The notes: a model not told the origin generated them from the sequence alone. 64,000 nucleotides of DNA from Melieria omissa (GCA_963971225.1 OZ020268.1:39253348-39317347), one strand, 5' to 3'. Shown: positions 43,910 to 56,259, counted from the first letter of the stretch. Program-made: numbers and translations.

Positions 43910-46760
43910 GTTTTTGCTCTAAAAAGTTGAAATCATTATAAAAAGTCTACTTTTAAGAGGTAGAAGAAGTTTTTGATTGATTGTAAGTAAGCCTGTTTAT
44001 TTTTCCATTTTTTTTAAGTCTGAAGAGAGTCTTCTGAAGTGGATAAGATCTACAGTTTTTTTATTGTTTTAGTTTTAGTTTATAGTTTTAAACCAACTTT
44101 TCGAAAGTAATGAACATTTTTTAGTAAGTAATTGCTTCAAAAATGAAACAAGTAAAATATAAAAATTGTATAAATGTAAAATATTTCTTGTAAGTGAGAT
44201 TATGTATCTTATTTTTTTAGAGACCCAAAGATTCGAGTTATAAGATTTGAATAAGTTATTCAGTTTTTGCTGTTTTTTTTATTTTAAATGAGCTGGAAAT
44301 ATTTTTTAAGGTGAAAAGTTGATAAAGACTTCAATAAGTTTCCCAGTTTTTTTATTGTTTAAGTTTTCAAAAGACTGTTTTTGAAAGTTAAAAAAAATTT
44401 TAAGAAAGTTTTTGTTAAAAAAATCCGTATCTTTGTAAAATATTTCTTAAGAGTTTTTTTTTTTAATTCTTAGAACCTACAAAACTTTCTGAAGCCGAAC
44501 AGTTATACGATTTCAATAAGTTAATCAGTTTTTTTTTATTCTTTTATACTTTTGTTTTTTATTGTTTTAGTTTTTAAAAGACTGTTTCTGAACATTTTTA
44601 AAAATTGTTTAGTTAGTTTTTGCTTCAAAAATTCAGAATCTGTGTTAAATATTTCTTATGAGTTTATTTTTGTTAGTTTTTAGTGTCTAAACGATTTTCT
44701 TAAGCTGAAAAGTTATCGGACTTCAATAAGTTATTCAGTTGTTTTTTTATTCTAAATGAGCTGGAAAGTTTTTTTTAAGCTAAAAAGTTAATAAAGAATT
44801 CAGTGAGTTCTTCAGTTCTTATTGTTGTTGTTTTAGTTTTTAAAAGACTGTTTTTGAAAGTAATACAAATTTTTAATAAGGTTTGCTTCAAAAAGTCAGA
44901 ATCTATGTAAAAGATTTCTTCTTTCTTGTTAGTTTATTTTTTCTTATTTTTTAGTATCCAAACGATTTTCTGAAGCTGAAAAGTTATACGAATTCAAAAC
45001 GTTATTTACTTTTTGTTTTTGTTTTTATTCTAAATGAGCTAGAATGTTATTTTAAGTTGGAAAATCATAAGACTTTTTTTATTGTTTTCGATTTTAAAAA
45101 GTCTGTTTCTGAAAGTTATAAAATTTTTTAGTAAGTTTTCGCTTCAAAAACTTAGAAACTATGTCAAAGATTTCTTGTGAGTTTTTTTTTTCATTTTTTA
45201 GTGTCCAACTTTCGACTTTCTTGAGCTGAAAAGTTGTTAGACTTCAATAAGTTATTCAGTTTTTGTTTTGTTTTATTCTAAATGAGAGGGAAAGTTTTTT
45301 AAGCTGAAATGTTAAAAGTTCTCCAGTTTTGTTTTGTTGGTTGTTGGTGTTTTTGTTTACATACCAAAGACTTTGAGTTAACAGTTGGACTCAAACCTAA
45401 AAGAGGGTCTTTTTAAAAGTAATAAATATTTGTTAGTACATTTTTGCTCTAAAAATTTGGAATCTATGTGAAACATCTTCTTCTTGAAGTCAATGATTGA
45501 TTGTTTTCATTTATTTTAGAGTCTAGACAACAATTATAGGCCTTCAAAAAGTTATTCGGATTTTGAAATTTTTATTTTGAAAGATTATCTGAAGCCTCAA
45601 GTTGTAAGACTTTGATAATTGTTAGACTCAAAAGTAAAATTGAGTCTATTGAGAAGTTATAAACGTTTTTTGTAAGTTCTATTTTTTCGAAAAAAGACTT
45701 CTTTTGGTAGTTATTGATTGAGTTTTTTCATATTTTTCAAATTCTAGAAGACTAAATCCAAAATTTTATAAGACTTCTATAAGTTGTTCAGTTTCGGTTT
45801 TTATTTTTATTATTTTTTAATTTTTGTTTTAACTTTTAAAGATTTTTTTGAAGCTGAAAAGTTTTAAGACTTTTATAATTATTAGACTCACAATTTATGA
45901 ACATTTTTTGTAGGTTTTTTAGTTTTGTAAATTAAAAAAAAATTGGCAATATATGTAAAAAGACTTCTTTTATAAATTATTTATTGATATCCCTTCATAT
46001 TTTTTAGAGTCTAAAGGACTTTCTGAAGCAGAAAAGTGATAAGACATCAATAAGTTTTTAAGTTTTTTGTTTTTTTATTAAAAAAGTTGAAGCAGAAGCT
46101 GAAGTTGACATTAGACTTCAAGTAAATTTTCCAGCTGTTGGTTTTTTATATTCTAAAAGACACTTTGAAGCAGAAAAGTTATAATAATTGTGAGGCTCAA
46201 AAGTAAAAGTTGGACTTTTTAAAAGGCCTAAACATTTTTGAGTAACCTTTTGCTTTAAAAATTCGGAATTTTTATAAAAATAGTTCTTTAACAAGTAAAG
46301 AGTTTTTGATGTAAATATATGTAAGCTTGTTTTTTGAATGTATTAGAGTCTTGAAAACCTTCTAAAGCTAGAAAACAGTAAGACTTCAATAAGTTATTCA
46401 ATTTTTGTTTTATGTTAAAATACTTCCTGAGGCTGAAGTTACAGTATCTGAAGTTATAAAACTTCAAAAATGTTTTCAATTGCTGGTGTTTTTTGTATTC
46501 TAAAAGACATTTTGAAGCTGAAAAACTATTAGACTCAAATAATTTGTTTACCTTTTAAATTTTAAAAGTCTTTTTGAAATTAAAAAGTTATAAAACTTCT
46601 AAAATTTTTTAATTTTTAAGTTATTTTTATATTCTCAGACATTTTGAAGTTGAAAATTTATTAGACTTTAATCAATGTGTAATTTTTTTAGGTTTTAAAA
46701 GACTTTTTGAAATGAAAAATTTATGAGACTTCGATAATTACGTATTTGTTTGACTTGTTT
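43910..46760. repeat. Degenerate satellite, ~230-290-bp higher-order units, 2.8 kb
   Basis: The series GAAAAGTTATAAGACTTCAA, AAGTTATTCAGTTTTTG, TTCTAAATGAGCTGGAAAG, TTTTTAAAAGACTGTTTTTG, GTAAGTTTTTGCTTCAAAAA and TAAAATATTTCTTGTGAG recurs in the same order about ten times (for example AAGTTATTCAG near 44253, 44727, 45248, 46390). Copies are strongly diverged with indels. Non-coding AT-rich satellite. Confidence 0.8.
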
Positions 46761-46955
46761 ACAATTTTTTTTTACCAATATGTGTGTTTGGGTGTTCTGT
46801 GCCTTAGACGGCCCGGAGCTCTTCGCGCTCTGCGACCAATTTTATTAGTTGTAAAATAGCTTAAAGCTTACTTTTTTAACTCACTGTGCGTGCTTACAAA
46901 TGAACATTTAAAAAAGTAAGTGTAGTGTTCCACTAAAAAAATTCGAGACCTCATA

Positions 46956-47584
46956 TTGCACACGCACTACAAAAGTGACACAACTCAAAATTTTTAATTT
47001 TCGGGTTTATGTGCGAATACTGTGCACAATGCATCAATCTACCAATGAGTAAAAGCTCAGATTGTTGTTGTTAACTGTTGCAAAAATGCAGTTAGGTCTC
47101 TCTTCATGTCGAGAAGTTTGATGATATTTGATCGCTGCAGCTCAATGCAAAAGAGTCCCAACTCAAATTGTGACACTTTTGATGAAATAACTTTTTGTTG
47201 AAGTTAATTTTAAGCAAAGTTCTGAAAATTTTAGTATATATTTTCAAATTAAAAAATTAATTTCGAATTTAAAAATTTTTTTTTCGACTTTTTAACTCTC
47301 ATATATAATTATTAAATTCAGAAAAAGTGGCATAACTTGAAATAATTGGGTAATTATTGGATTAAAATATCATTAAAACAGTCACAATTCAAAATTTTGG
47401 ATTTTCTAGTGTAAAATTAAAAAAAATTCTTGGAACTTATCAAAAAGCATAATCTGTAAGGATTTTCAATTGAACGGTCTATACGTTATTTAAAACAAAT
47501 GTTTATTTAGCTTAAAAACAGTTGTTTGCGTTTCCTGAAAAATCAAAAATTTTGAGTTGTGTCACTTTTGTAGTGCGTGTGCGA
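46956..47584. mobile_element. TA-flanked MITE with ~45-bp TIRs
   Basis: The ends GCACACGCACTACAAAAGTG followed by ACACAACTCAAAATTTTT are inverted copies at both sides (46956-47003 and 47538-47584), identical but for one or two bases, and flanked by TA. Related words (AACTCAAATTGTGACACTTT, GTCACAATTCAAAATTTTGG) occur inside at about 47160 and 47382. TA flanks suggest a Tc1/mariner-type source; an ATAT flank cannot be excluded. Non-coding. Confidence 0.82.
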
Positions 47585-47919
47585 TATGTACAACGCACCA
47601 GAACTTTCACCTTCTACAAATTTGTTGAGACGGTAAAACCTTCAAAAATCACTTAAGTCAGTTTTTTGTCAGTAAAGAACAACAATTTTATAAGTGTGGA
47701 ACAATGTTACTGCCAGAAAGATATTGGAAAAAATTAAATATAAAATATAAAAAAATGCTCTTTTATTTTGATAACAAAAAACGAAATTAATTTTCGAACA
47801 ACTCAATAGTACTTGGCCGATCTCAATTGGAACTGAAGTTAGCTATAACACTGTGAATTTAACACTAAAATGAAATTTTATTCATCAAAACTTTTGCTAA
47901 ATAAATGCTCAAAAGTAAA

Positions 47920-48160
47920 AAGACGGCCCTTAGTCAATCTTGGGTTCGCATAACAAACGCCGAAGGCAGCTGCAGAAAATCCCTTTAGCTGGGTAGATGT
48001 TCTGACATCTCTAGAACTCGTCTGATATGCTTGGAACGGCCCACCTATGCAGGAGTCGAATAGGACTCGAAGGAAGGCGTTAAACCTCTCTGAAAGTATG
48101 TAATATCGTCTGACATCCTAAACGATCAGAACTTCAATCACACCTGAACGAAACTGCGAC
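47920..48160. other. GC-richer segment abutting the (TTTTA)n array
   Basis: About 240 bp of unique-looking sequence rich in CTCGAAGGAAGGCG and CTGACATC words, ending where the pentanucleotide array begins. The layout resembles a retroelement 3' end whose tail expanded, but no motif confirms this. Confidence 0.3.
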
Positions 48161-48161
48161 T

Positions 48162-49062
48162 TGTTTTATTTTATTGTAATTTATTTTATTTTTATTTTTA
48201 TTTATTTTATTTTATTTTATTTAATTTAATTTAATTTTATTTTATTTTATTTTATTTTATTTTATTTCGTTTTATTTATTTTTTTATTTTTTTTTTCATT
48301 TCATTTCATTTAATTTAATTTAATTTAATTTTATTTTATTTTATTTTATTTTATTTTATTTTATTTTATTTTATTTTATTTTATTTTATTTTATTTTATT
48401 TTATTTTATTTTATTTTATTTTATTTTATTTTATTTTATTTTATTTTATTTTATTTTATTGTATTTTATTTTATTTTATTTTATTTTATTTTATTTTATT
48501 TTATTTTATTGTATTTTATTTTATTTTATTTTATTTTAGTTTATTTTATTTCATTTCATTTCATTTCATTTCATTTCATTTCATTTCATTTTATTTTATT
48601 TTATTTTATTTTATTTTATTTTATTTTATTTTATTTCATTTCATTTCATTTCATTTCATTTCATTTTATTTTATTTTATTTCATTTTATTTTATTTTATT
48701 GTATTTTATTTTATTTTATTTGATTTTATTTTATTGTATTTTATTTTATTTTATTTTATTTTATTTTATTTTATTTTATTTTATTTTATTTTATTTTATT
48801 TTATTTTATTTTATTTTATTTTATTTTATTTTATTTTATTTTATTTTATTTTATTTTATTTTATTTTATTTTATTTTATTTTATTTTATTTTATTTTATT
48901 TTATTTTAGTTTATTTTATTTCATTTCATTTCATTTCATTTCATTTTATTTTATTGTATTTTATTTTATTTTATTTTATTTTATTTTATTTTATTTTATT
49001 TTATTTTATTTTATTTTATTTTATTTTATTTTATTTTATTTTATTTTATTTTATTTTAATTT
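48162..49062. repeat. (TTTTA)n array with (TTTCA)n blocks, ~900 bp
   Basis: Nearly pure TTTTA repeats, with at least four blocks of TTTCA units: three near 48297-48310, eight at about 48550-48590, six at about 48636-48665 and five at about 48920-48945. TTTTG, TTTAA and TTTAG variants punctuate the array. The context TTTTAGTTTATTTTATTTCA occurs before two of the blocks (about 48534 and 48904), so segments have been copied within the array. Frames reading FILFYFILFYF through it are artefacts. Confidence 0.97.
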
Positions 49063-49080
49063 ATTTTTTAATTGAATTTT

Positions 49081-49640
49081 AATTTATACATTTTATTTTC
49101 AAGTTTTAATTTCATATTTGTTAAGAAAATACATCACTTGATTGCGTGATTTATGTATAACTGAATGATCTTTAAAATATTTCAACATATTTAAAACAAT
49201 TTTCAAATTGTTTAGTTTTAATTATTTTTGGTTCGTTGAATTCTTTGCCGCTGCTGTGTGTTGCTGTTGTTGTTTGGGCATGTTTGCTGGCTCTCCGGTT
49301 CGTGATCCGCTGGCAAACGTTGGAGGCGCACAACAAACACACACACACACCTAAGCGGCACAGACACAGCTGCAGCCAGTACATGAAGCCGAAAGCGGGC
49401 GGTCACAAAACACCAGAAAAGAAGAAACAAGAAAAGGCGCCAAACAGGTGTGTGCGTGTGTTTAGTATGTTTGTGTGTGTGTGTGTGCGTGCGTGTTGAG
49501 TGGACGTTTGAGTGCATGAGCGAAAATTTGCAGTGAGTTCGACGCTTGGCGCTGTTTGCTTTGCGTTTTTGCAAATTCGCACACACATACAAACACACAG
49601 AAGCAGCGGTAGGCGAGATAAGGCGACAGTGTGGAGCGAA
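49081..49640. other. Non-coding with GT/CA microsatellites
   Basis: AT-rich to about 49230, then CACACACAC (about 49338-49350) and GTGTGTGTGTGTG (about 49469-49490). No gene recognised. Confidence 0.45.
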
Positions 49641-49679
49641 GAAGAAGAAGAGCATTTTTGCAAAACCTTCTCGGAGCGG

Positions 49680-51010
49680 TGGCTGATGTCATGCTACTTT
49701 CGATTGGCAAATATACATGTTGCAAATATACATGTTGCCAAAATAAATATTGCGAATATACATGTTGCAGCCACATGTTGATTGCAAATAATTTAGAGTA
49801 GAATTTTTGCAAACGAAAGAGCACTGCTAATGTCAGTGAGTGTGTGGCGTATATGTGTGTGTGTGTGTGTATGTGTACATGTATAGTGTCTGTGTAGCAG
49901 CGGCAATAGAAACTGACTGTGAACAAATGAATAGAATGCAATGGAAATGATGAAGAAAGCGCGTTGTGTGCTCTCGTACAAACGACCCAAATTGACATTG
50001 AAATCAGCAAACGGCAACATATGCTTCCATGTGTTGTTGTTGTTGTTGTTGTTGTTGCGCGTGAGTAGCTTGAACCTTAAAAAATTGGCAGCAAAAATGT
50101 TGCATAGGCAAAGTGAACTGAATTCATTTCAACAAGCAATTTTATTTATTTATATTTATTTATTATTATATTAATTAATTATTAAAATTTTTGGGTCTGG
50201 AAATTTCTGGTATTGAAGTAATTTTCTTTCTTCTTCTATTTTCTACTATTTAGCAACAAAAGTGTCGTTTGATTCAAGAGTTGACCGCATGTTGCCGCCA
50301 CTCGCTTTTGCGGTGCGTGCATGTTGCCGTTCTCTAAAGAGTCCCAACATTACTATGCAACATGTTGCTCGACACCAACTCATCACTTCTTAATGTTGTT
50401 GGCAACAATGTGCCGCTGGTATGAGGATCTCTTTGGCACAACTATTGCCGTCTTCACTCCCACTGTTGCTCTCTGGACATGTTGCATGCGACTTGGCAAC
50501 ATTTGCAATTGGCAACATGGCACATGTTGAGCAGAGGATTGGCGAATGTGCAGTGTGTTCTTAGTCGGCGGCCAAAGAGTGGTGCGCACCAAAGAGTTGC
50601 TTGGACACCTGAGTCGCTGGGAAGTGTAGTCGGCCAGCACAGAGGTGTCGAGACGAGTCGACGGCAGCACAAGGAGGAGAACACGCGCGCCTCTACGCTG
50701 GTGTTGGTGGCCAAAGTTGCAAAGGTGTAGAGTGAAAGAGCGCGCTTGCTGCTCGCCAATACGTTTTTTACTAAAATAAGTCGGTTTTTTTTGAAATTTT
50801 TATTTTGTTGCTTTGCAAAAAATTTGCAATATCACACGCACACACTTACGGACACACAATTAAAACTGTGTGCACTCCACTCAGTGGCGAAAAGTCGCCT
50901 GAGTGCGACCGTGCGTGGTGGGCAGGAACGGCGAAGTGGGCGGGCATTGGCCAGGAGCGACGGGGCGGCACAGCCGACAGCCACAGAGCGACGCTATGTT
51001 GCAGAGAAAA
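49680..51010. promoter_or_regulatory. Cluster of ATGTTGC / GCAACAT motifs
   Basis: The 7-mer ATGTTGC or its complement occurs 13 times in about 1.3 kb: 49717, 49732, 49762, 50014, 50097, 50289, 50321, 50357, 50362, 50479, 50496, 50512 and 50996. Two overlap as the palindrome GCAACATGTTGC (50357-50368). A ~15-bp tandem unit AATATACATGTTGC accounts for the first three. The others are in unrelated contexts, so tandem copying does not explain them all. A clustered protein-binding site is plausible; the protein is unknown. Confidence 0.5.
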
Positions 51011-52730
51011 CGCAACGCAACGCAGTAACGCAACCCACTCTCTGAGCGAAATGCAGCGCGCTCGGTGTTGGCGACTGCGGGCGGTCGGCGCGAACGCAGC
51101 GGAGTCGAGTGGCAATGTGCAGCGCTGTCGCTGTCGCTGCCGAGCATTGTGGGGCGCACGGGATTGGTGTGTGGCGCTGCTGGCTGGCTGGTCTGACGAA
51201 TGTTGTTGGCGGCGGTGCAGGGTGCGCGGCTGATTGTGCAGTTGTTGTTGGATTGTAGTGGTGTCTCGTCGTTGCCTCGGTTTGCTCGTAGATTGCGTTT
51301 TGGTGCTATTTGTTCTTGTTGTTGTTGTTGTATTGGTTGTAGTTGTTGTTGTTTAGGTTCGTTTCGCACACTCAACGGTTGTTGTGCGTTGTTGGCGCTG
51401 CTGCGAGTCGCTTAAAGGTTGCTGATGTTGTTGTTGTTGTTGTTGTTGTTGTTGGGGTGATATTGTTGCGTTGCGTCGTGTTGGTGTGTTTGGTCGGCTG
51501 TGTTTTTCGAGGTTTGCGGCTGTTTGTGGCTGTCGCTGTCGTTCTACGGACGCTTAGGTGGATGAATGGATGAATGGTCGGACAGACAAGCGGCTAGATG
51601 GACTTCATATGGACAGATGGATGGATGGATGGATGCGTAGAAACGAGCAAACACAACAACAACTAGTAGAGTAAGCACCATTACCACTACCAGCGCACCA
51701 GGCACCAACACAACAACAACTCTAGGCGAGTCAATTCGAGTCGAGTCGAGTCGAGTTAGCGGCGCCGACTAGAGCGCGCACACACATCAGCAGCAGCAGC
51801 GGCAGCATTAGTGCGCGAGCGAGCAGCAGCGGAAGGAACCAGCCGAGCAGGGAGGCAGCCAGCCAGCCAGTCAGTCAGCCAGTTAGCCAAGCAGCCATTG
51901 AGGCAGTCAGGCAGTTAGCCAGTCAGCTAGTCGGGCAGCCAGCATATTCACACACAACCGAGCGAACGGACGTCGTCGTCGTCGTGCAACGGCATTAGCA
52001 GCAGCAACATCGGCGGCCACGGCAACGGCAACAGCAACACCAGCCACACACATACAGTTTCGCTTGCAACGGATGTAGCGCACCGCACCGCCACGGCAAT
52101 CGACAACGGCACGGAAAACGCAAGCGCGCGACTTGGCATTGGCTTAGCCGAAAAATTCCGACAAAAAGTACGCGTTTTCCCATCAAAAACAAAAAACCAA
52201 ATCAACTAAAACATACGGAAATTAAAATCGCGAAAAAATTGGCAAAGTTAAAAAGTGTTGAGAAATATGTTTTACAAAAACTAAGATTTTTACGTGCAAC
52301 GCGCGTGAGCTGCGAAGGGCAACAAAAGTGAAGAAACGGTAAATGAAAAAAATTAAAAAAAAATAAATAAAGAAAAATTCCAAAAATTACAGTGAGCATG
52401 TGTGTGTGTTACCTTTGATATGAAAAGTTGTAAGCTGAAAAATTGAATTTGGAAATTGCAACCAGAGAGAGAAGAAATTTGTGCGAGCCACAGCTGCAAA
52501 GTGCGACGGCAATTGAAGAGAAAACGTAAAACAAAATAATTAAGCGAATTTTTGCAGTTGCTGTGGCGCTGTTTTGCCGTCGCCATTTGGACGCAGGAAT
52601 GCAAAAAATTATTATTTAGTGTTTTGGTGCATAACTTGCTGTGAGTTGTAATAAATTTTATAAAATTTGAAATGAAATGCTGCAGACAAATTAACAATGC
52701 GTACAGTTAGTGAAAGTTAAGTGCATCAAA
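51011..52730 (+). promoter_or_regulatory. GC-rich, repeat-rich island, possible promoter/5' UTR
   Basis: Contains TTGTTGTTG (51426-51454), GGATGGATGGAT (about 51614-51635), GAGTCGAGTCGAGTCGAG (51737-51757), CAGCAGCAGCGGCAGC (about 51788-51807) and runs of GCCAGCCAGCCAGTCAGTCA (about 51857-51885). Beyond 52330 it changes to A-rich sequence. Open frames are short and overlapping. The pattern (GC-rich head, then A-rich tract with no ATG-driven ORF) looks like the long 5' UTR of a plus-strand fly gene. Strand and function are inference. Confidence 0.3.
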
Positions 52731-53400
52731 AAATAATACAAAAACAAATTATTGCATAAATAGCAAAAGTTAAACAACTTTCGAAAGCAAAAAACAATAA
52801 TTTAAAACTATAATAAGATAATTCCGAATTTTTTAAAAATTGTAAACAATTCTAAAAAACGTCCGAAACATTTTGCAAAATTCCAAAGAATTTTCAAAAC
52901 CTTCTAAAGAACTCTACACAATTCCGAAAAATTTTGTAATATTCAAAAGAATTCTAAAATATTCTACAAAATATTCCAAAAAACTCTAATAGCTTCTAAA
53001 CGATTTTAAAAAGTTCTAAAAAATTCTAGAAAAACTTAAAAAAACAAATTGTTGCATAAAAAAAGTTTTATCACTTTTAAAAGCAAAAAACAATAAGAAA
53101 AAGATATAATAAAATAATTCCGAATTTTTACAAAATTTCAAACAATTCTAAAAAACGTCCGCAATATTTTGCAAAATTCTAAACAATTTTTTAAACATTT
53201 TAAGTAATTCTTAAAAAATTCCAAAAATGTTTGCAAAAATTTCTAAAAGTGTTTAAACAATTCTCAAGAAATCTAAACAATGCTAAACAATTCTTAATAA
53301 CTTAAAAAAATTCTAAAAAAAATCCAAACAATTATATACAATCCAAAGTTTGAAGTCATTAAGCAAAAATGCTGCTGGAAACTTGTGCAAAACTCTTAAA
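52731..53400. repeat. Degenerate AAATTCTAAAA-type repeat
   Basis: AT-rich sequence built from diverged copies of AATTCTAAAAAA/ATTCCAAAA, with a larger duplication: ATAATTCCGAATTTTT..CAATTCTAAAAAACGTCCG at about 52816-52865 and 53112-53162. Non-coding. Confidence 0.6.
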
Positions 53401-54375
53401 TAATTCAGTTAAACTTAAAATTTTATTCTTTACAAAAGTATAAAGTGCGCTGAGAAGTGTTTAAGAAACTTACAATTTTATTCTTTGCAAATGTGTAAAG
53501 TGCGCTGAGAATTTTTTTTGGAAACTTCATTGCATTGCAGCTCAATAATTGTAAAGAAAACAACAACAATACCAACTCAACGTCTGAAGTAAATAAGTTG
53601 AAAGCCCCAAGTGTGCATACAAATTTTTATTTTTACAATTATTGGAAAAGTGTTGTGAGAAAAGCTCAGAGCATTTACACAAATAAATGTGACAAACAAT
53701 TCATAACATTTGAAAATTTGGCTATGAAAATATTTAAAAAATATTTAAAAAAGTGAAAACTATGAAAATCTGGGATTTGTAAAAATTTAAAATATTATGG
53801 AAATTTTTTTAAATGATTTGAATGATCTGATGAATTATTTATTTAAAACCAAAATTTGCTGTTCTAAAAATTTTTCAATAACATTTATTCACTGCGCTGT
53901 GTCTTGTGGAGATTTAAAAAGTAAAACATTATAAATAAATAAAAAATTAATACAAACAAATTTAAAATAACTAAACAACATGAAATAAACAAAATCAGTG
54001 AAATACATAAAATAAATAATTAAAATAAATAAATTAAATTACATACAATAATTTGAATAACAAAATAATTAAGCAAATAATAAAAATAATAAATAAAATA
54101 ATAAATAATAAAACATAAATAATAAATAATAAAAATAAATAAAAATAAATAAACAAATAATCAAATAAATAAAAAACTAAAATAAATATAAAATAAAAAT
54201 AAATAAATAAATACACAAATAAATAAAAAAAAACTAAAATAAATAAAAATATAAAAATAACCTAATAAATAAAATAAATATTTGTATGATGAAAATGAAA
54301 TAACTACAATAAATACAATGAATACTTAAAAACTATTGGATATTTATTGTCACCGTTTAAAAGTATAAAAAAGTG
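53401..54375. other. AT-rich, low complexity
   Basis: 53940-54290 is an (A)nT-rich microsatellite-like tract (AATAAATAAAA). A direct repeat AATTTTATTCTTTACAAAAG / AATTTTATTCTTTGCAAATG (about 53419, 53473) lies at the left. No gene recognised. Confidence 0.5.
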
Positions 54376-54377
54376 TT

Positions 54378-54745
54378 TAACAAGTTTTGAAATATTTTTT
54401 GAGTAATTTTCAAATAGTTAAAAAATATTTAATTAATTTTGAAATATTTTTGAATAATTTTCAAATAGTTAAAAAATTTTTAACTAATTTTGAAATATTT
54501 TTTGAATAATTTTCAAATAGTTAAAAAATGTTTAACTAATTTTGAAGTATTTTTTGAATAATTTTCAAATAGTTACAAAATGTTTAAAAAATTCTGAAAT
54601 GTTTTTTGAATAAATTTCAAATAGTTAAAACATGTTCAACAAATTTTGAAATATTTTTGAATAATTTTAAATTTGTTAGAAAATGTTAAACTAATTTTTA
54701 AATATTTTTTTAATGATTTTCAAATAGTTAAACAATGTTAAAATG
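54378..54745. repeat. Minisatellite, ~52-bp units, about seven copies
   Basis: TTTTGAAATATTTTTTGAAT followed by AATTTTCAAATAGTTAAAAA and TGTTTAACTAA repeats seven times with point differences and 1-2-bp indels. Non-coding. Confidence 0.9.
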
Positions 54746-55600
54746 TTGCTGTTTTTATTAAATGTTGCTGTTTTAATATTGTAAATTGTGTGCAATATTT
54801 TTGGTTGTGTCTCTAGTGTTTGTTTTTTATTTAATAAAGAAATTTCATTCAATTCATGTAAATATTTCTTTGCAAAACAAACCCTATAAAACAATTGCAA
54901 TGGATGTGTTTAAACAAATTTTTTTTTAAATATCTAAAGAAACAGAAATTTAGGACGCTGTTTGCTGTAAAAATTTGTTAAACCAAAATAAAAAACAACT
55001 CGTGAACTAAGAGAAATCTGTGAAATCGAACGTTTACCCAAATAAGTTGACATTGTTTTGTTCGCAGAAAACCAATTTAAAAACATTTTTGGTTATAAAA
55101 TTCTGATTTTAATCACTAATACAAATTTTAAATTGTAATTTGAATTAAAAACAGTTGACCGAAATATTTAGAACTAAAATTTATTAATTTTTGTTTTAAT
55201 TTTAGTTGAACAAAATTAATAATTATCCAAATCTTAATAAAAAACTAAATTTTAATCAACATTTTCATAAAAATTAAAGTCTTAGTTTGCAAAATATTAA
55301 AATTTAAGGGCTTCAAAAATTTAAAGTTGTATTGTTTTAAATATCAATTTAAATTTTCATAATTTTGTACAAATTTTTATAAACAATAAAAAAAATTAAA
55401 TTTGAAATATTATCTGAAAACAATTTTTAAATATTAACGTGATTTTTCATAAAAAATAAAAAACTTAATTTAAAAAAGTTGTTTGTAATTCATGAAAATT
55501 TATGTTTAGACAACATTTCTGCAACTTATTTTTTCAAAAACTTAATTTTACGAAAATTTTTTAAGCAAAATAAACCATCAAACACAACAAATGGCAGCAA
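54746..55600. other. AT-rich intergenic
   Basis: Dominated by AAATTTTAAT-type sequence. No gene, RNA or ordered repeat seen. Confidence 0.5.
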
Positions 55601-56221
55601 TTAATTTTTTTGTATAAATATGCAGAATTTTTATTTGATTGCCGCCATTTTGGCCGCCACGCACGTGCATCTCTCATATCCAACAACAAAAACAACAACA
55701 ATAGCAACAAAAACACTAACCGACGCGCCGACAATGTCAGCAGCACTTTTCATGCAACAGTTATTAAACTTGGCTGCAATGGCAAACTTTAGGACAACAA
55801 CAACAACAATAATAACAACATTGATGGCATTCAAAACTGCACTTTGATGATTTGCTGCATTTGCATGCGCGCAGCATTTTTGCACATGCACTGCACTTGC
55901 AGCATGCAGCAGCCACTGCAACAGCAAAAACAACAACAACAACACAAAGTTTACAAAAAATACTACGAAATTCGCCTTTACAACCACTTGGCATTTGCGC
56001 ATCTTCTTTCATCCTACAACCCTCCCCCTTTTCACCCCTTCTAGTCATGCATCAACTTCAAGCAAAGTGCGCGTTTGTGTGTGTGTGTGTGTGTAACACA
56101 CTAAAACGCATTTGCTCCATTTTCCAAGTGTTGGCCACGTTGGCTGCAACAGCCAACTGCCGCCTACAGCTCGCACTGCGCTCCCTGTCACCCACAAGCT
56201 GCCACCCACTGCCACCCAGTG

Positions 56222-56259
<38 letters not shown>

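Noticed and set aside
48509..49082. Long open frames of alternating F, I, L and Y residues
   Set aside because: They are translations of the (TTTTA)n/(TTTCA)n array, as are the matching minus-strand frames at 57055-57429.
50881..51375. 164-codon minus-strand frame with a glutamine-rich start
   Set aside because: The Q runs are TTG repeats read on the opposite strand; the rest has no domain and other frames are equally open.
55620..55847. Frame with a signal-peptide-like start (MQNFYLIAAILAATHVHLS) after a TATAAATA
   Set aside because: It continues into ACA/CAA repeat-encoded threonine and stops; no family is recognisable and a TATA box this close to the ATG leaves no real 5' UTR.
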